64,000 nucleotides of DNA from Ziziphus jujuba (lineage: Eukaryota; Streptophyta; Magnoliopsida; Rosales; Rhamnaceae): positions 2,863,501 to 2,927,500 of the forward strand of contig NC_083379.1 in NCBI RefSeq assembly GCF_031755915.1, read 5' to 3'. Below are positions 38,586 to 53,200 of the stretch, piece by piece. Positions within the stretch are counted from its first letter, which is position 1. Each line of letters begins with the position of its first letter. A model generated the notes under the pieces. The model had not been told where the DNA came from, made no database searches, and was given only the letters and a program-made list of their open reading frames with translations. The position numbers and the translations under genes are program-made.

Positions 38586-41500
38586 CTACAGAATATTCAA
38601 TGCCTGCTTCAACTCTGCCAATGCAGCAGGATGCATGCTTCCAATGGCAGAATTAAAAGATTCTCCATAAAGGGTCGCAGATGCTTGAAGATTTTCTCTC
38701 ACTGAGGCCTCCAGGGACAACTTCTTGATAGGATCTGAAAGCTTGATCTGGGGAATGACATAATACATAGCAAATCCATCAAGAAATAGTTACCAAAGAC
38801 ATGCATCGATTGATCATCTGAAAAACAGAATTTCAAATGATATCCCAAGTATTACCTGCCTTCTACGATGTTGTTTACTCAAAATGGCATCCTCCCCGTC
38901 GGACCTGCTGCAACTTGTGTCATCACCACTTCCATTTATTATGAAAAATAAACTACTACTTGTCATAATTACAACTTATCTTGGAAAAATGCATCAGAGT
39001 ATATTAATAACGGATCTTACCTGGACTCATCTTCCACTGTGTCACTATTGCCGCCTAAAATTTCACTTGTACATACACTGCAACCAAACACATCATATCA
39101 AAACATCAGAAGGTCATCTGATACTACGGCAAAAATGATGCATAAAATTCATTGTCAAACTCTACCTGAGGATTTGATCAAGCTTATCAAGGATTTGAGG
39201 CAATCCTAACTTCAAAATTGTAGAAAGGGCCAAGGCATATGTCTTTTTCTGGATTGAAGACACACTATCTGCCTGAAACCAAATACAAATGTTAATTAAT
39301 AAAAAGCAACTTAACTCAGTAAGGTCTACATGAAGCTACCAGCATCTCTACTTATAAAACCAACTAAAGAGCTTAAAGATCAAATTTAGCATGTAATATA
39401 AAGACATTCAAGTGCTACGAGTTTTCACTTGGACTAAGAACGTAATAATAATCTCTGTCTACTAAATTGAACAAGGATGAGGATAATTGCTACATTTGAT
39501 ATGGCAGTGCAAGCATGATGGCACATTATGGATTGATTAGAAATTCTGTTGTTGAAAAAGAATGTTCAAAACTTGGACTAAGAACGCGATAATAATCTCT
39601 GTCTGCTAAATTGAACAAGGATGAGGATAATTGCTACATTTGATATGGCAGTGCAAGCATGATGGCACTTCATGGATTGATTAGAAATTCCGTTGTTAAA
39701 CATGAATGTTCAACAATTATCAAGAGTAGCTATGTCATGGAGATGAATGCATTATTAACCTTGTCAAGCCAAATGTCAACAAGAGAAATAAGTATATTTT
39801 CTGCAATTGAGACACCCGAACTTTGAAGAAGCAATGAAAGAGAGGGTTCTGCAGTCAACTGGGCAAGGTAATTGGCATTCATGACCAAAATTCTAGCCAA
39901 AATAGCAGCTGAAGATGCTTTAACAGCTGCCTTCGAAGGATCACGGTCATCTCCTCCACTCAAGCATATCACAATCAATTTCTGGCAACAATGAACAAAA
40001 GACACCAGCTTCATAGAAGGGCACAACAGAGAAAATAAATATTATATTGAGTATATCATACATCTTGCAAATAAATCCACTTACTTGTAAAGTACTGCTG
40101 ATTAATGGAGGCACTTCCATAGGGAAACACTGCAAAGTAGAAAAATGAGATCCAACATAATTAATTGTATTTCTTTAGAATCATAGACACTGTTGATTAT
40201 ATAAAATGAGGCATCCATATTCATATTACATTTAAAATAACTGATTACAATTTCATTAAACCCTAAATTCATCTATAAAATTCATCTATAGGTGCAAGCA
40301 ATAGAATGAAACTCAGACTGAAAAAAATAAAAAATAAAAATAAAAATACAAAAAAAAAATTTTAAAAAAATATATTAGCAAATGCTGGCAATCTATTACA
40401 CAAAATTCAAGCAAACCTCATATACCTCAAATTCCCCTATCTAACAAATCAATAGTGGACACCAACATATCATCATCAAACTCACATGACACAATTAAAA
40501 AACTTAAACATGTGAGATACTCAACAATTTCTTTTCTTTACCAAAAGAAAAAAACCAACAATAAAATAAAAAGGAAAAGAAAAAGAACAAGAGGATATAA
40601 AGTGAGACAGAGCATATAAAACATGTTTATCCAAGACAAACATGAACAACATATATATATATAGTCCAGATTTGAAGAAGTGATGACATAAATAGTGAAC
40701 ATTCCCCACCATGAAGATATGGGAATACAAGAGTTTTGACCAACATTATTGTTCCACTAAACTTTGTTAAAGTTTATTATGTGCTTGGTTAGCTTGATAT
40801 ACATAATTAGGCCTACTTCCAAAAACTTTAAAGTTGATACTACTTGACATAAATCAAAGCTTGATTGTTTAACTGGTCTTCTATTTGAAACCTGCTAAAC
40901 CTCATTCACTTTGTTTATTAGGCTGCAGGTGTAAGGACCCATTTCTTACCTGTTATAAGATGTGCCTATGCCAGGAGGGGAGGCCTTTTAAGTGTGTGTT
41001 TGTTTCTGTTAACTTAAACTTGTAGTGTAAGACCCACCTCTGCCTCATTATTAGATAGATATACATATAAGGAGTTTTAGGTGTGTGCTTGTGTTAACTA
41101 GGCATCTATGGTTAGGCTTAGTGCCTAATCACTTGAGCATTTGGAATTAAAGGCACTTAACAATTAATATTTTGGATAAACTGTACTCTGATATAAAATT
41201 CTTTACATCCTACATGTGTAGATATTAGAAGATCCACTGGGGTGAAATAAACAAGTTGTTATCTTTTCAAAAAATCTACTTTATGAGAAAAAAAGTTACA
41301 AGTACTAAACAGGTTGCACACTTTCTGCATGCCTAACTGTTCAGGAGCAGAATAACACACACACAAACAGACCAGAGTAGTCTATCAATTTATTGTCTGC
41401 TTCCCTTGCATATTTGACAAGTACCTGTATCAGAATATCAATGACTGGAAGAGTTGAAAGCAATCCTCTGTCATTAACATTCCCAACAATAAGATCAAGA

Positions 41501-44500
41501 ATTTTAGCAACAGCTGAAGCATGCACACTTAGGAATTCCACTCCACCCAAAATAATGTAATCCTCCATGATACTGACAGCAAGCTGCAATTAAGTTCAAG
41601 ATAAAAGAAGAATATCAATGATATATCCAACAGAATAATCAAACTAGATTTAATAATACTTCCTTGAAATTTTAAATACAGAAGAAATAACAAGCAAGAA
41701 AAAAGGACCAAAGTAAGAAAAAATTGAAACCTATTCATCCAATCAAGTAGCATAGTTTTATCATACTTTGTTTCTGGTGCAGCATCACCTAGTGTAGATC
41801 ACTAGCATGCGCACAAAATAACAACACAGCTATCAAATTGTACATCCTTTTATAGTAAATGTTAAACAAACGAAGATGTATACCAATGAAAGAAGGAGTC
41901 CTTTTGATAGACCAATCAAGGAGAGAACCAAAATAACATGGGCAGAAATAGCAATAAAGCAAATCAATATATTACAAACACAACTGAGCACTTGACTTTG
42001 GACAGGGTGGAGTGCAAGGGAAGAATTCAGATAGATGATGGTGGTTTCTCTCTTTTTCTCTCTGTCAAAGGTTCTCATAGTCAACCCCAACTTTAAATCT
42101 AAGTATTATTATGGTTGAAGTATAATAGTTTCATGGAGAAAAGTAATTTTACAAGTTTAAACACCATTACAAGTTCTAAAATAGCTTCCACTTATTCGTT
42201 TTAGCCTTTTCAAGTTCCAGCAAACCCTCTCATATACTCCATGCATTTCCCGACATAGCCCATGAAGAATTAACCATGTAGCAGAACCAGGCACAAATAA
42301 GGTAAAGCTTACTTTTTCAAAGTAACGTCCACACATTATAGTCATTGGGTTCCATGAAATTATAAGGCCCAACCAAATTACATAGAATCCAATGGCCATG
42401 ATAGAGGTACCTTACTTCAAAAAGTAAGGTGCACCTTACTAGAGCCCGATGGCAATATACCAAGTCAAAATTATTCAAACTTTAAGCTTTACCATTAATT
42501 CATCCAAGGTAGATGATAATGTTCACTTGAACACAAATATCATTCTGTTAGTCATTCATTCAAGGAAATTAATTATAACCATAAATTTACAATAAACCTA
42601 GAGACCTCACTCCAAAAATCCATAAAAATGAGATTGAAGAGGGGATGCCAATTCACAAAAAGAAAAATAAAAATAAAAATAAAAATAAAATAAAAAGTTA
42701 ATTAACTAAGAGACATATCGTTCATTCGATGGAGCCACAAGATGCATTAGTATTTAACATTGGTGAAACACACAAAATAATCAGTAAGAAATAACATGGC
42801 TCAATGATCCAATATGTATAACCTGCAAGTGATCAAAACTTCTTTCCATGATTTCCACCAGACAAGGGAAGTTTGCTAATAATTGAGAAACCATTGACGG
42901 AGCATGAGAAACTGTGGCTTCCCATAACTGCATGATTATACCAAAAATTTTAGTACAATAAACAAAAAGTAATGGTATAAACAAATAACATAAAAGAACA
43001 ATAACCTAACCAGCATGCTGTCCTCTAAAAGATTGAGATGATCTGGGCTATTTATATCAATTCCTTTGTGCAGAATAGGCAGTAACATGTTGTAGCATAT
43101 AGGAGACTGATAACCCAGCGCAACTACAAAGTTCTTGAGAGCAACAAGTAGTTGAATCTGCAGAAGGCTTTCTCCAGAAGATTCCTCCCAAATCTTTTCA
43201 AATAAAAATGGGGAAAAAAAATGTGAGAAAAACATGTGCTAGCAAGAGAGAGAGAGAGAGATAGAGGATTTGCCAATTATCCAAAATAAGTCCAGTAAAG
43301 TGATGCAAAGTAGACATGATAAGTAATATTTACAATGTATTCATAAAATTTCTAGGAAAAATTTAATTAATCATTATCCCAAAAGCATGCTATTTGGAAC
43401 TAGGCCCAACTATGCATATCAAGCTTCGACGGTAATAGTAGATAATAGTTTTAACACACCCCCTTAAGGTGTAGGTCCACCTATTAACAAAGGATAAAAA
43501 TTGGGCCTGCATGTGCAGCATAATTAATTAACAGAAATGGGGGTTATAGGATTTGAAAACAAGACCTAAGAGATACATAACTAGGCTCTATTACCATGTA
43601 CAACACTACCATTTCCAAAAATTGCCGTTAGGAAGTGGGTCCACCTATGTTTATGAAGCCTACAAATAGTATTATATAGTAGTTTTGAGATATCTATCTT
43701 TCTGTTGTGTCCAAGGGTTTCAATACAAAAGTTATGGTTATAGGATTTGAAAACAAGACCTAAGAGATACATAACTAGGCTCTATTACCATGTACAACAC
43801 TACCATTTCCAAAAATTGCTGTTAGGAAGTGGGTCCAACTGTGTTTATGAAGCCTACAAATAGTATCATATAGTAGTTTTGATATATCTATCTTTCTGTT
43901 GTGCCCAAGGGTTTGAATACAAAAGTTACACACAATGTTTTCCAGTGATTGAAGTATACAAAATGACTTATTGCAATCAACAATTAGATTCTCACTACAC
44001 AAACAGATTGAACTATGACTGACTTATTTTATTTTTGTTAATGGAAACTAGCACAAGAGCAATATATAGTGGAAAAACAGCTATGCTATTACCTTCTGAA
44101 AAAATTGCACCAACTTGTTTGCAAATGGGATGACCTCACTAACATGTCCAATAAGAATAGAAATCAAATTCAAAACCTGAACCTGAAAATTAATGATAGA
44201 ATAACAGGAATTAGTAATTTTATAAGAAAACTGTTTTACAATGCTGAAATCTGTTTTTGTTCGACAAAGAAGCAAAACTTATCGATAAGGGAAAAACCAT
44301 GTGGTTCATAAATAGAGGATGAGAGTTATAGATTATCCTGACAATTACAATTGTAAAATCAGGATTTATGCATAAATAACCTGGCTTAAAGACCACAACA
44401 ATAAAGCATAAATGCAACCCCATACAATAGAAAATACCATTGTAATGCAGATCAAGTCTTTATCTAGTGTCATTACATTGAGCAAGAACTATGATGAACA

Positions 44501-47259
44501 TAAATGTCAAACTTCAAAGAAAGGTTCATTGCTTTAAAGAATTCACTATATTTTGAACTTTGCTCCCCCTCTCCATATTAAAATGCAAAATTAATTCATA
44601 GTGATAGTCAGATTGTGAAAAGAGTTTATTGCTTACAAGATTCAGATTACATGTACAAAGGGAATTCTTGTAGTTTTTATTCAAACCAACTATAAATATG
44701 TGAGACCCCTCTGATTGAGGAGCAGTCTCTTTCTTCCAACTTTTTCTTTTTGTTCTTGGATTAGAATCATGAATCTATATTCTTAGGTCTTCTGTTAGGT
44801 AAAACCTAAATCCTGACATTATTTTTTCATATAAAATCTTGAACCTAACCTTCCATCACCCAGAAATCAAACCCCAAAATGTTCTCATTCAAGCCTATTA
44901 CATAACCATTGAAAAGCAGGTTTCTAATCTGTCCCCCTTAACGCAAACAAGAGCAGTAGAAAAGGAAATTAGGTGCATTAACAAGAATTGATTTCAGAGA
45001 CACAATCTGCAGATGTTAAGAAGGGGAACATCTATGAATACAATAATGAATAATCTTTGACACAGTTGTAGTCTCATCATTAAGAAGCAGCCATATTTAC
45101 CTTTGAGTCAAATTCTTGAACTTCCTCAATCAACTGGAAACAAGATTCCCAACATACAGGAAGAAGATCAATGAATTCTCTCTCTGAAAAATTTGCATCT
45201 TCAATATGTAAACACAATGACCTGCAGGCTGCCAACTAAAATAGCAAACGCACACACTTACTAGTAAGTACACCATATTATTCCAACAACCAAAATAGTA
45301 AAATTAAAAATTGTGAGTGAGAGAGAGAGAGAGAGAGAGAGAGGATTATTCAGCATACCCTAACAGACAAGTCTTTTTCCTGTAGAAGTTTGATCAATGA
45401 ACAATATACTGGTCTTTTTGTATCATCTTTAATCTGCCAAGAACATAAACATAACAACAAATCATTCTAGACTTTATTTTATCTATAAACAGGTATAATG
45501 ATATATTGATAAGGATAAGATTGCAACAAAAGACATCATATAATTTGAATGGCATAAATTAGTTAGTTCTTTCAAGCTCTGATCTCGCCAAAAAACCATC
45601 CATCAAAGAGCCATTGGGGAATCCCGGTAAGTTATTATTATTATTTTTTTCAAGTACTAAAGTAGCAGTCAAAGGCACAAGATATCAAGTTTGAGGCAAC
45701 CATCCCTCTAGGGACAGCCTGGTGTCAAGTCCACGGACTTCATGTGGCAGTCTTGGTTCAAGTTTTGTAAACCCAATGTAATAACCCTAGTCCCTCATTT
45801 TAATATCATTACTTCTGTCCAAAAAAAGAATAGAAAATAAATATATTAAAAATTGAGGCAATCAGAAACAGCTAAATCAATAAGAAGGATATGAAGGCAC
45901 ATGGTTATGCCAGAATAATTTTCAATCACTCTTCAACAGGTAAGAGGAAAGAAATCAAATAGCTTATAGGGGATGCTACGGCAGAGATGCAACTAGTGGA
46001 ACCTCACATCTATTTTTGACACGAATACATTATCTTTAGCAAGATCATCCATTTTTTTTTTTTTTTAATATATATATAACCACATTCAAGTTTTCAGCCA
46101 TTTTCCTGGTTTTCTTATTTGGTGTGTTCTTGGATTTCTAGAATAGAATGGACAAGTAGCCATGGGCAAACAAAAAAATCTCCCATTATTGCACCTTTTA
46201 GACTCTTTTCAATCACAATATAGAGGAAAAACTTCACATGTGCCAAAGAAACATTCTTTACAGAAGAAAATAAAATTAAGTAAAAGCTAAAACTATGAAG
46301 CCCAAAAGATTATGTTACCTCAGATACCCATTGTCCCAATATTAGGGCAACTTTCCGATGGATGATACGCATGTTTGGATGATCATTTGATAGATCATGA
46401 GACAATGCACCATCAAACCTGCAACCAAATGATGCCCAAAAAAAAAAAAATTCATAATTTACTTTCTCAAATGAAAAAAGAAAGCATCACAAGCCACTAT
46501 ATTCCCTTTAAAGACAACTAAAAAGTACGTCAAAATAATGAACTGCCAAGTAAGTAACTAACTCATAGAGCAATAATGACAGCCATAAATAGAAAGCTTG
46601 AACTATCTTCCAAGTAGAGTAACCAAAGAAACCTTGCATAAAGCATAATTTAACTACATCATATTACTCAACCATGAGTTCATATTCCAACTAATTTTTC
46701 CTATCCAAGTTATTCTGGCTACTACAACTATGTTAAGGAGTAATGCTTGTTATACTATTCAACCATATATTCTTCTGGCAGCACAGTAATAAGTAATAAT
46801 GCAAGGTGTTCAACATGTTAGCAGGCACAAAAGCAATATTGTAGCACCATGCATATTACCATCCTTAAAAATTAAGCAAAGGAAAAATATATAAGTAAAG
46901 ACTCTAAACTCAAATTACATAAACATTTGTGGAAGAATTAACAAAAAAGTGATTAAAATACAAGAAGTGATCAATTAAAATTTTTAACATATGTGTCACG
47001 TTGGCCTTATGAACCAGTCGAGTCCACTTCCCAACAACACGTTGGCCTTATCCACCAGTCGAGTCCACTTCCCAACAACTTTACATTTTGCTATCAATGG
47101 AAACTTAACATGGTATAAATGTGTAGTTTGTCCAGTCCTATGTTCAATATATTGTATCCTGTTTTTGGAAATGGGCCAATGTGTTAAAATTGTTTAACAT
47201 TCACACTCGGTCAATTTCCTATCAGCGTAAGCTTTTGGCGTTAATGGTAACTTAACCAC

Positions 47260-47290
<31 letters not shown>

Positions 47291-50200
47291 GCCAAAAAAC
47301 TCAATACAAACTCTATGTTAACAAAACATTCTCACAAATTAACAGAAGTATAGATGCTATTGATGACATTTGAAAGTTGATGCACTAGGACATGACATGC
47401 ATTGATGACACGCAAAGCATTGTAGGAAATGGACAGACCAAGCTTTAAAGCTGAGGTAATTTGAGAGCTCATAATAAACATATGCTGCAGCACCATAAGC
47501 AGCATCCTTAAGAAGCAACCCTGGAGTGATTTCAGTCACTGAGGTCGGACAGCCATGTGTTGCATCTTGAAGAATTGAAAGCACGACTGGACCTAGAAGC
47601 TAAAAGTAAACAATCAACATCACATAAGCACAAATTTCTTTGGCTTGAACTTAAATTTTTTTGGCATTAGTAATACCCTTATAGCAGGTAGTATACCTAC
47701 CTCACTGTGATTTTCAAACAAAACAATGTACAAAGCTTCAGCACAAGGCCTAAGTTTTTCTGTCCATTGAACCATATCTTGTTCATGATGAAAAGCCTCA
47801 GGGTTCTGATACCACTCCTCCAAATCACTTGGAGTTAGAACAAAGTACCTGTACAATTATTAATTGACAAATCTATCAGCAAAACAATTTTCTTCCCAAA
47901 GCATCCTGATGCAGGAACACGAGAGGGGGAAAGATAGTTAAAGAGAGAGAAAACCAGAGGCAGGACCAAGAAAGAGAGAGAATTATTATATTCAGTAATA
48001 TTCCATAATCAAGTTTCTCGTCTAGTGTTACAAAGAATCATCTCTATAAGAAGCCAAATCGAAGTAGGAAATTTAAATCAAACCAGACAAAATCAAATCC
48101 TAATAATATTTCAAACCAATATAAAATCTTCAATTACTCAACTCATAACTATTTAAACAAAATCTGAATATAACCTGTCTGAATTGCATCCCTTGTAAAA
48201 AGAGTGAGAAAATGTGCTTCAGTGACATAGCTCCTGTCATAAAGCAGCTGATAACAATATCCCAAAAAGAAAGTATAGAATAACTAATTCATTCTGACAA
48301 GAGTTGTCTAATGTACATGACTAATCTTATCACAATGGCAGTAGCTCCAAGTTCCAAAGAACAAGATCTTAATCAAAAAATAACAGTCTCTTCTAATTGA
48401 ATAAATCTAGACCTATATGACTGATTAAAAACCCCAATCACTTTGTTAATTGTGAGTGATTTGAAAAACTAATGAGACAGTTTAAATTATCATTCCAATT
48501 TATTATCATATAGTGGCATCAAAGCTATTAATAAGATAAAAGGTTACCATCTCATGGGACTTGTATACCAAGTACTCATGCTAAAAGCCTTAGAAATGAT
48601 CATAGAAGAACTATTTATTGAAAAGGTCAAGTTTAATTTTAGGAAATGAAAATGCAAATGATAAATAAGAAGTATTTTCTTAAGGGTATTCAAATTACAT
48701 AATTATTGATTTTCATCATGTTTACATAGCACATCTTGTATTCCCCAACTGTTGAGTAATAAAAAGAACCAGATAAGATCATAGCAAGCACATGTTTGTG
48801 AAGCAGAGATCAGAGTATTATTACAATAAAAAGAATCAGATAAGATCATAGCAAGCATGAGTTTGTGAAGCAAAGGTCAGCATATTATTACCTTCTAATC
48901 AACACCTCACATAAGAGCACTGTACGTTCCCTAGGCATAAGAGAAGTCAAGACATTGCCAGCAGCACTGGATATGTTTTTCTTCATCTGCTCTAGAGTTA
49001 ACCCATTTTCATCCATAACCCGACCAGTAAGACTTGGCTTGTATTCTTTACATTCCAATATAGACTTCACCATAACCATACATTGAATCATGAATTGCTC
49101 AAAAGATAATATATCTGGATCAGGATCTATTATTTTATTTAAACAGAAAACCATAACAGATGGAAGGACACATTCATCACTAAATGAATATGGATGTCTC
49201 CCCTGAATTGCGACTAAAACCTTCATGAGTTTAGTACATGCCCTCTTTATGAAGTCCCAAAATTTGGGATGTCCATTCCGAAATGACGAATCTGCAAAAG
49301 AAGGTAACAACACAGTATATCATGCATAAAGTTTGTAATTATAATTTAAGAAGATAGAAGTTTCAAAATGGCTTCAGCTTCATTTTCCCAACCTAAAAAA
49401 TATGACCAATACTTTCCACTTGCATTTTTTTTTAATAGAGAAATGCGATAGTTGATTCCTCATGAATTAGAAGGCAGCAGACTCCTCCATTAACATTTAC
49501 TTGGTACACATAATATACAATGAGAGAGAGGAGAGGGGGGCGCCGGGGGGCGGGGGGGTGGGTGGTGTGGTGGGAAATGTTGCATAAATTTATCTAAAAT
49601 CATTAAAGAAAAGTATCAATTGTTTAAAACTTAAAATTTAAGAAGAGCAAAATCTCACAGTATGGAAGAAATGACTGAATTGCATTCAAGAACAAAGGAG
49701 ACACCTCCTTGAGGGGCCTGACCTCCTACAAGACAAACATAAATTAGTTATAAACAACCATTCTATACAGCCAAAGGAAAAAGAATTGGCAAACTCTTAA
49801 ACCAAGTAAAATAGAAAGGAAATAATTAAGAAAAATAAATAATTACCTGCACACTTTTTGCATCACTTGCAAACCCAAAAATTACTAACTGGCGTATAAT
49901 TTTTAAACACAACAACCATCGCTCACACTTCAGGTAAAGCTCTTCCTGCTGCTGCTTTAAAGTATTTGAATCAAAGTTCTGGGTAAGTGTAGAGAAACCA
50001 TGTAATATGGTCTGTATATCACTCTGCCAAAGGTGCCAGCTGTAATCAAAGAGATGGGAAGATATCTGCCAAAGGATGTTCATTATTATGTAGGTTCCCA
50101 ACAGATTGAAATATGAGATAGAAAAGAAAAATAACATTCCCAAATAAGTAACAGGTGTACACAGGAAAAGAAAAATTGAAAAGGAAAATCTAAAGGTAGA

Positions 50201-53200
50201 AAGGAAAATATAGTGCTAATAAATTAATGCACATGGCTTGTACTCCTTTTACCCAAGACAATTAAAATATGGATTTTAGAATCTTATAGCCAGCAGCTTT
50301 TCAACTTGGATCAAAAAATTTGGTTCTAAAATCATGTTCATAAACAATGCAAAATAACTATAACTATATGCTAACAAACTAAAAACTTCTAAAACTACTA
50401 TTTCCATTTGCTGAGGGTTCAGTAACATATAAGTCAATAAAAAGATATGCAAATCAGCAGAGAATACACCAAATCCAAAAGGAAAAAAAAGGAAAAAGTA
50501 AACAACAGAATTATAGATGAAAGAATCAGGTGAATGTGATGAACAAACAGATATGAAAGTGAGAGAGAATTTTGACAAATAAAGAATGGAGCTGAAAAAG
50601 AATGCTGCCACGAGCATTAATGAATGAAGATCAAAATCTAGGAACAACCACCAACCAGAGAATAAGAGATATAGATATTTAATCAAAGCCGCCCTAAGGC
50701 CTCATTGATTGAGACAGAGTACTGGGGGCATTGGATTTCTACCAAATGCACAGCTGGGAATGAGTTTAATTTTGTAAATATTTTCTCTTCCCTTTCCGAA
50801 CATAACCATATCTTGTACTGGATTATGTTATTAAGCAAAAAACCAATTGTAGGAACCCATCTATTGCAAGCAGTAAACAAGCAAACAAATTTAACAGTTA
50901 TCAACATATTTGATAAAATATCATCCAATTTTACAAATCAACAGATCTTATGATTCTACAACTACGAAATTTAACACAATTTGAATCTTTTGCTAAATGT
51001 ATGTTCATGTAATTTACCATTTTATGATCCAGATCTATATTTAAACCACCATATTACTACCACATAACATGTATAAAAGCTACTCATAAATGTTTATCAT
51101 TTTTGAGCTATTGACACATGAAAGAAACAAAAGCTGAATTATTCTTCATTTTGTTTATTTCTCTCAGACTACCATGCAAATACAAAATCTCAGTTGATTA
51201 TGAATTCCACAAAATAAAATAGAATATCTAATGTATAAAGCAAGAAGTTGTGCCTGAACATGAAAGGAGTGTTAAATATAAATATCTATTGTGTTGATTT
51301 GATATACATAGTTGGGCCCATTTTCTATAGCTTCACAGAAAAATGCAGAAAAAATGGCCAACATCCCACACTGCTCTTAGCAACCTTACAAGTTGCACAC
51401 CGATGAGGGGACAAAAGATAATTGGATTTCCTTTTGGATCATGCTATTGGCATTAATTTCACCATGAGCAACCGTCCAAGCAAATACAAGACTGGTTTGT
51501 AACTCAACCCCCCAACCCCAAGTTTATAAGGCTTGTCTACTGACATTAATTTCACCATGAGCAACCGTCCAAGCAAATACAAGACTGGTTTGTAACTCAA
51601 CCCCCCAACCCCAAGTTTATAAGGCTTGTCTACCCGGTCTAATGGCATCTTCAGAGAAAGAACATAATTCCACGGTAAAATCATGAAGGGGTAAAAAAAG
51701 CAGGAGTTTTTATGTTTAGGGTGCGAAACAGTAGAGATTAAAGAATACAATAACCCATACCTCAGCAAACTTCCTCTGGTCTGAAGCAAGACGCTTTGTG
51801 GACAATTCCTTCAATGTTCGAAAGAGAGTCAAAAAAATCCTGTGTGAGGAGAGAACATCTGCTGACTGAAGTTGTGCCGCTAAAACTGAGAAGAGCTCTG
51901 TCCTGAAGAAGTCATTCGATCAATGTATCAATGAATGTTAAAAATATAGTTAAAGAATGTATTATAAAGATATTGCATCACAACTTACAAATATCTTATA
52001 ATCCAATGAAAGATTAATTTAAAAAAATAATAATAAAGAAACAACAGTAAAGATTAATTTAAAAAATACAATAAAGAAACAACAGTAACATTGTACCAGT
52101 CTTTAGGGTAATCAATACGAGCAATTTTTGAAATGAGTACAGCCAACATTGCAGCTATCTGTATCCAGAAATAAGACATTAGGAAGTATCTTAACTGCTA
52201 AAGTTAGGAGAACTTGAAAAGGAATGTAACTTATAGAAGTGCTAGGCTACTAGCTATGAGGATAAGGAGAGGTATATGGTGAAAAATAAAAGAGAGAAAA
52301 AGAGGTAGCATGTTTCACTAACCTCCTATGCACTAAACAAAATGAATACATATTTTTTATTCCCACATTTTTTTTCTTTCTCCTAATGACAAACTCACAC
52401 TTCCATATCCAAGGTGGATCTTAAACAATTGTTCTCATACTGATGAGAGAACCATAGATTCCTAAATACTGTTTTAAAAGCGGATAAGAGCTTATTATAA
52501 ACCACAAATTAAAACAGCACAAATAACATAAATATGACTGTATACATCGAACCGCACCAAAATAAAAAATGTGTAATCATCCACACTTGCCCTCTCCCAT
52601 CAAGATGGGAAAATAAGGAAATAAAAAAAGTAAAGGGTATATGAAGTACCTGATAGTTTTCTTCTCTCAAGTGTGACAACAATTTTTGTCTCAGATATAC
52701 TTTCTCCTCGTTGCTAATTCCCCTGAACCAAATATTTCATATTAAATTATAGTGTAAAAAGTGATATTAAGTCTATTAAGCAACCAAATATATACATCAA
52801 AGCACACGAGAACACATAACCATCACCATATAAAGTCATGTTAATGGAGAAGGAAAATTATATCACAATCGGAAAGCTGTTATAACCAAATCAAATGGGA
52901 AAATACTTGCAAAGTGGCTTTTCGAAGATAATGAAAATGATATATCATAGAGAAAAAAGAAACAAACGAAGGAAGAATATCATACAATGAATCACGCCTG
53001 CTTCGCCAATAGCGATTTACACTATTCTTGAAATATACAGTAGCCAGTAAACGAACATCAACCTGAGATGCCAAATCCTTGGCAGTTATAATTTCCTGCG
53101 ATAAATGGATAGGCGTTAACGAAGAAGCATAGACCACTAAAGAAAAGTGTAAATGTGCATATTATACATTAAATACAAAGGAAAAGAATAGCATACCATG

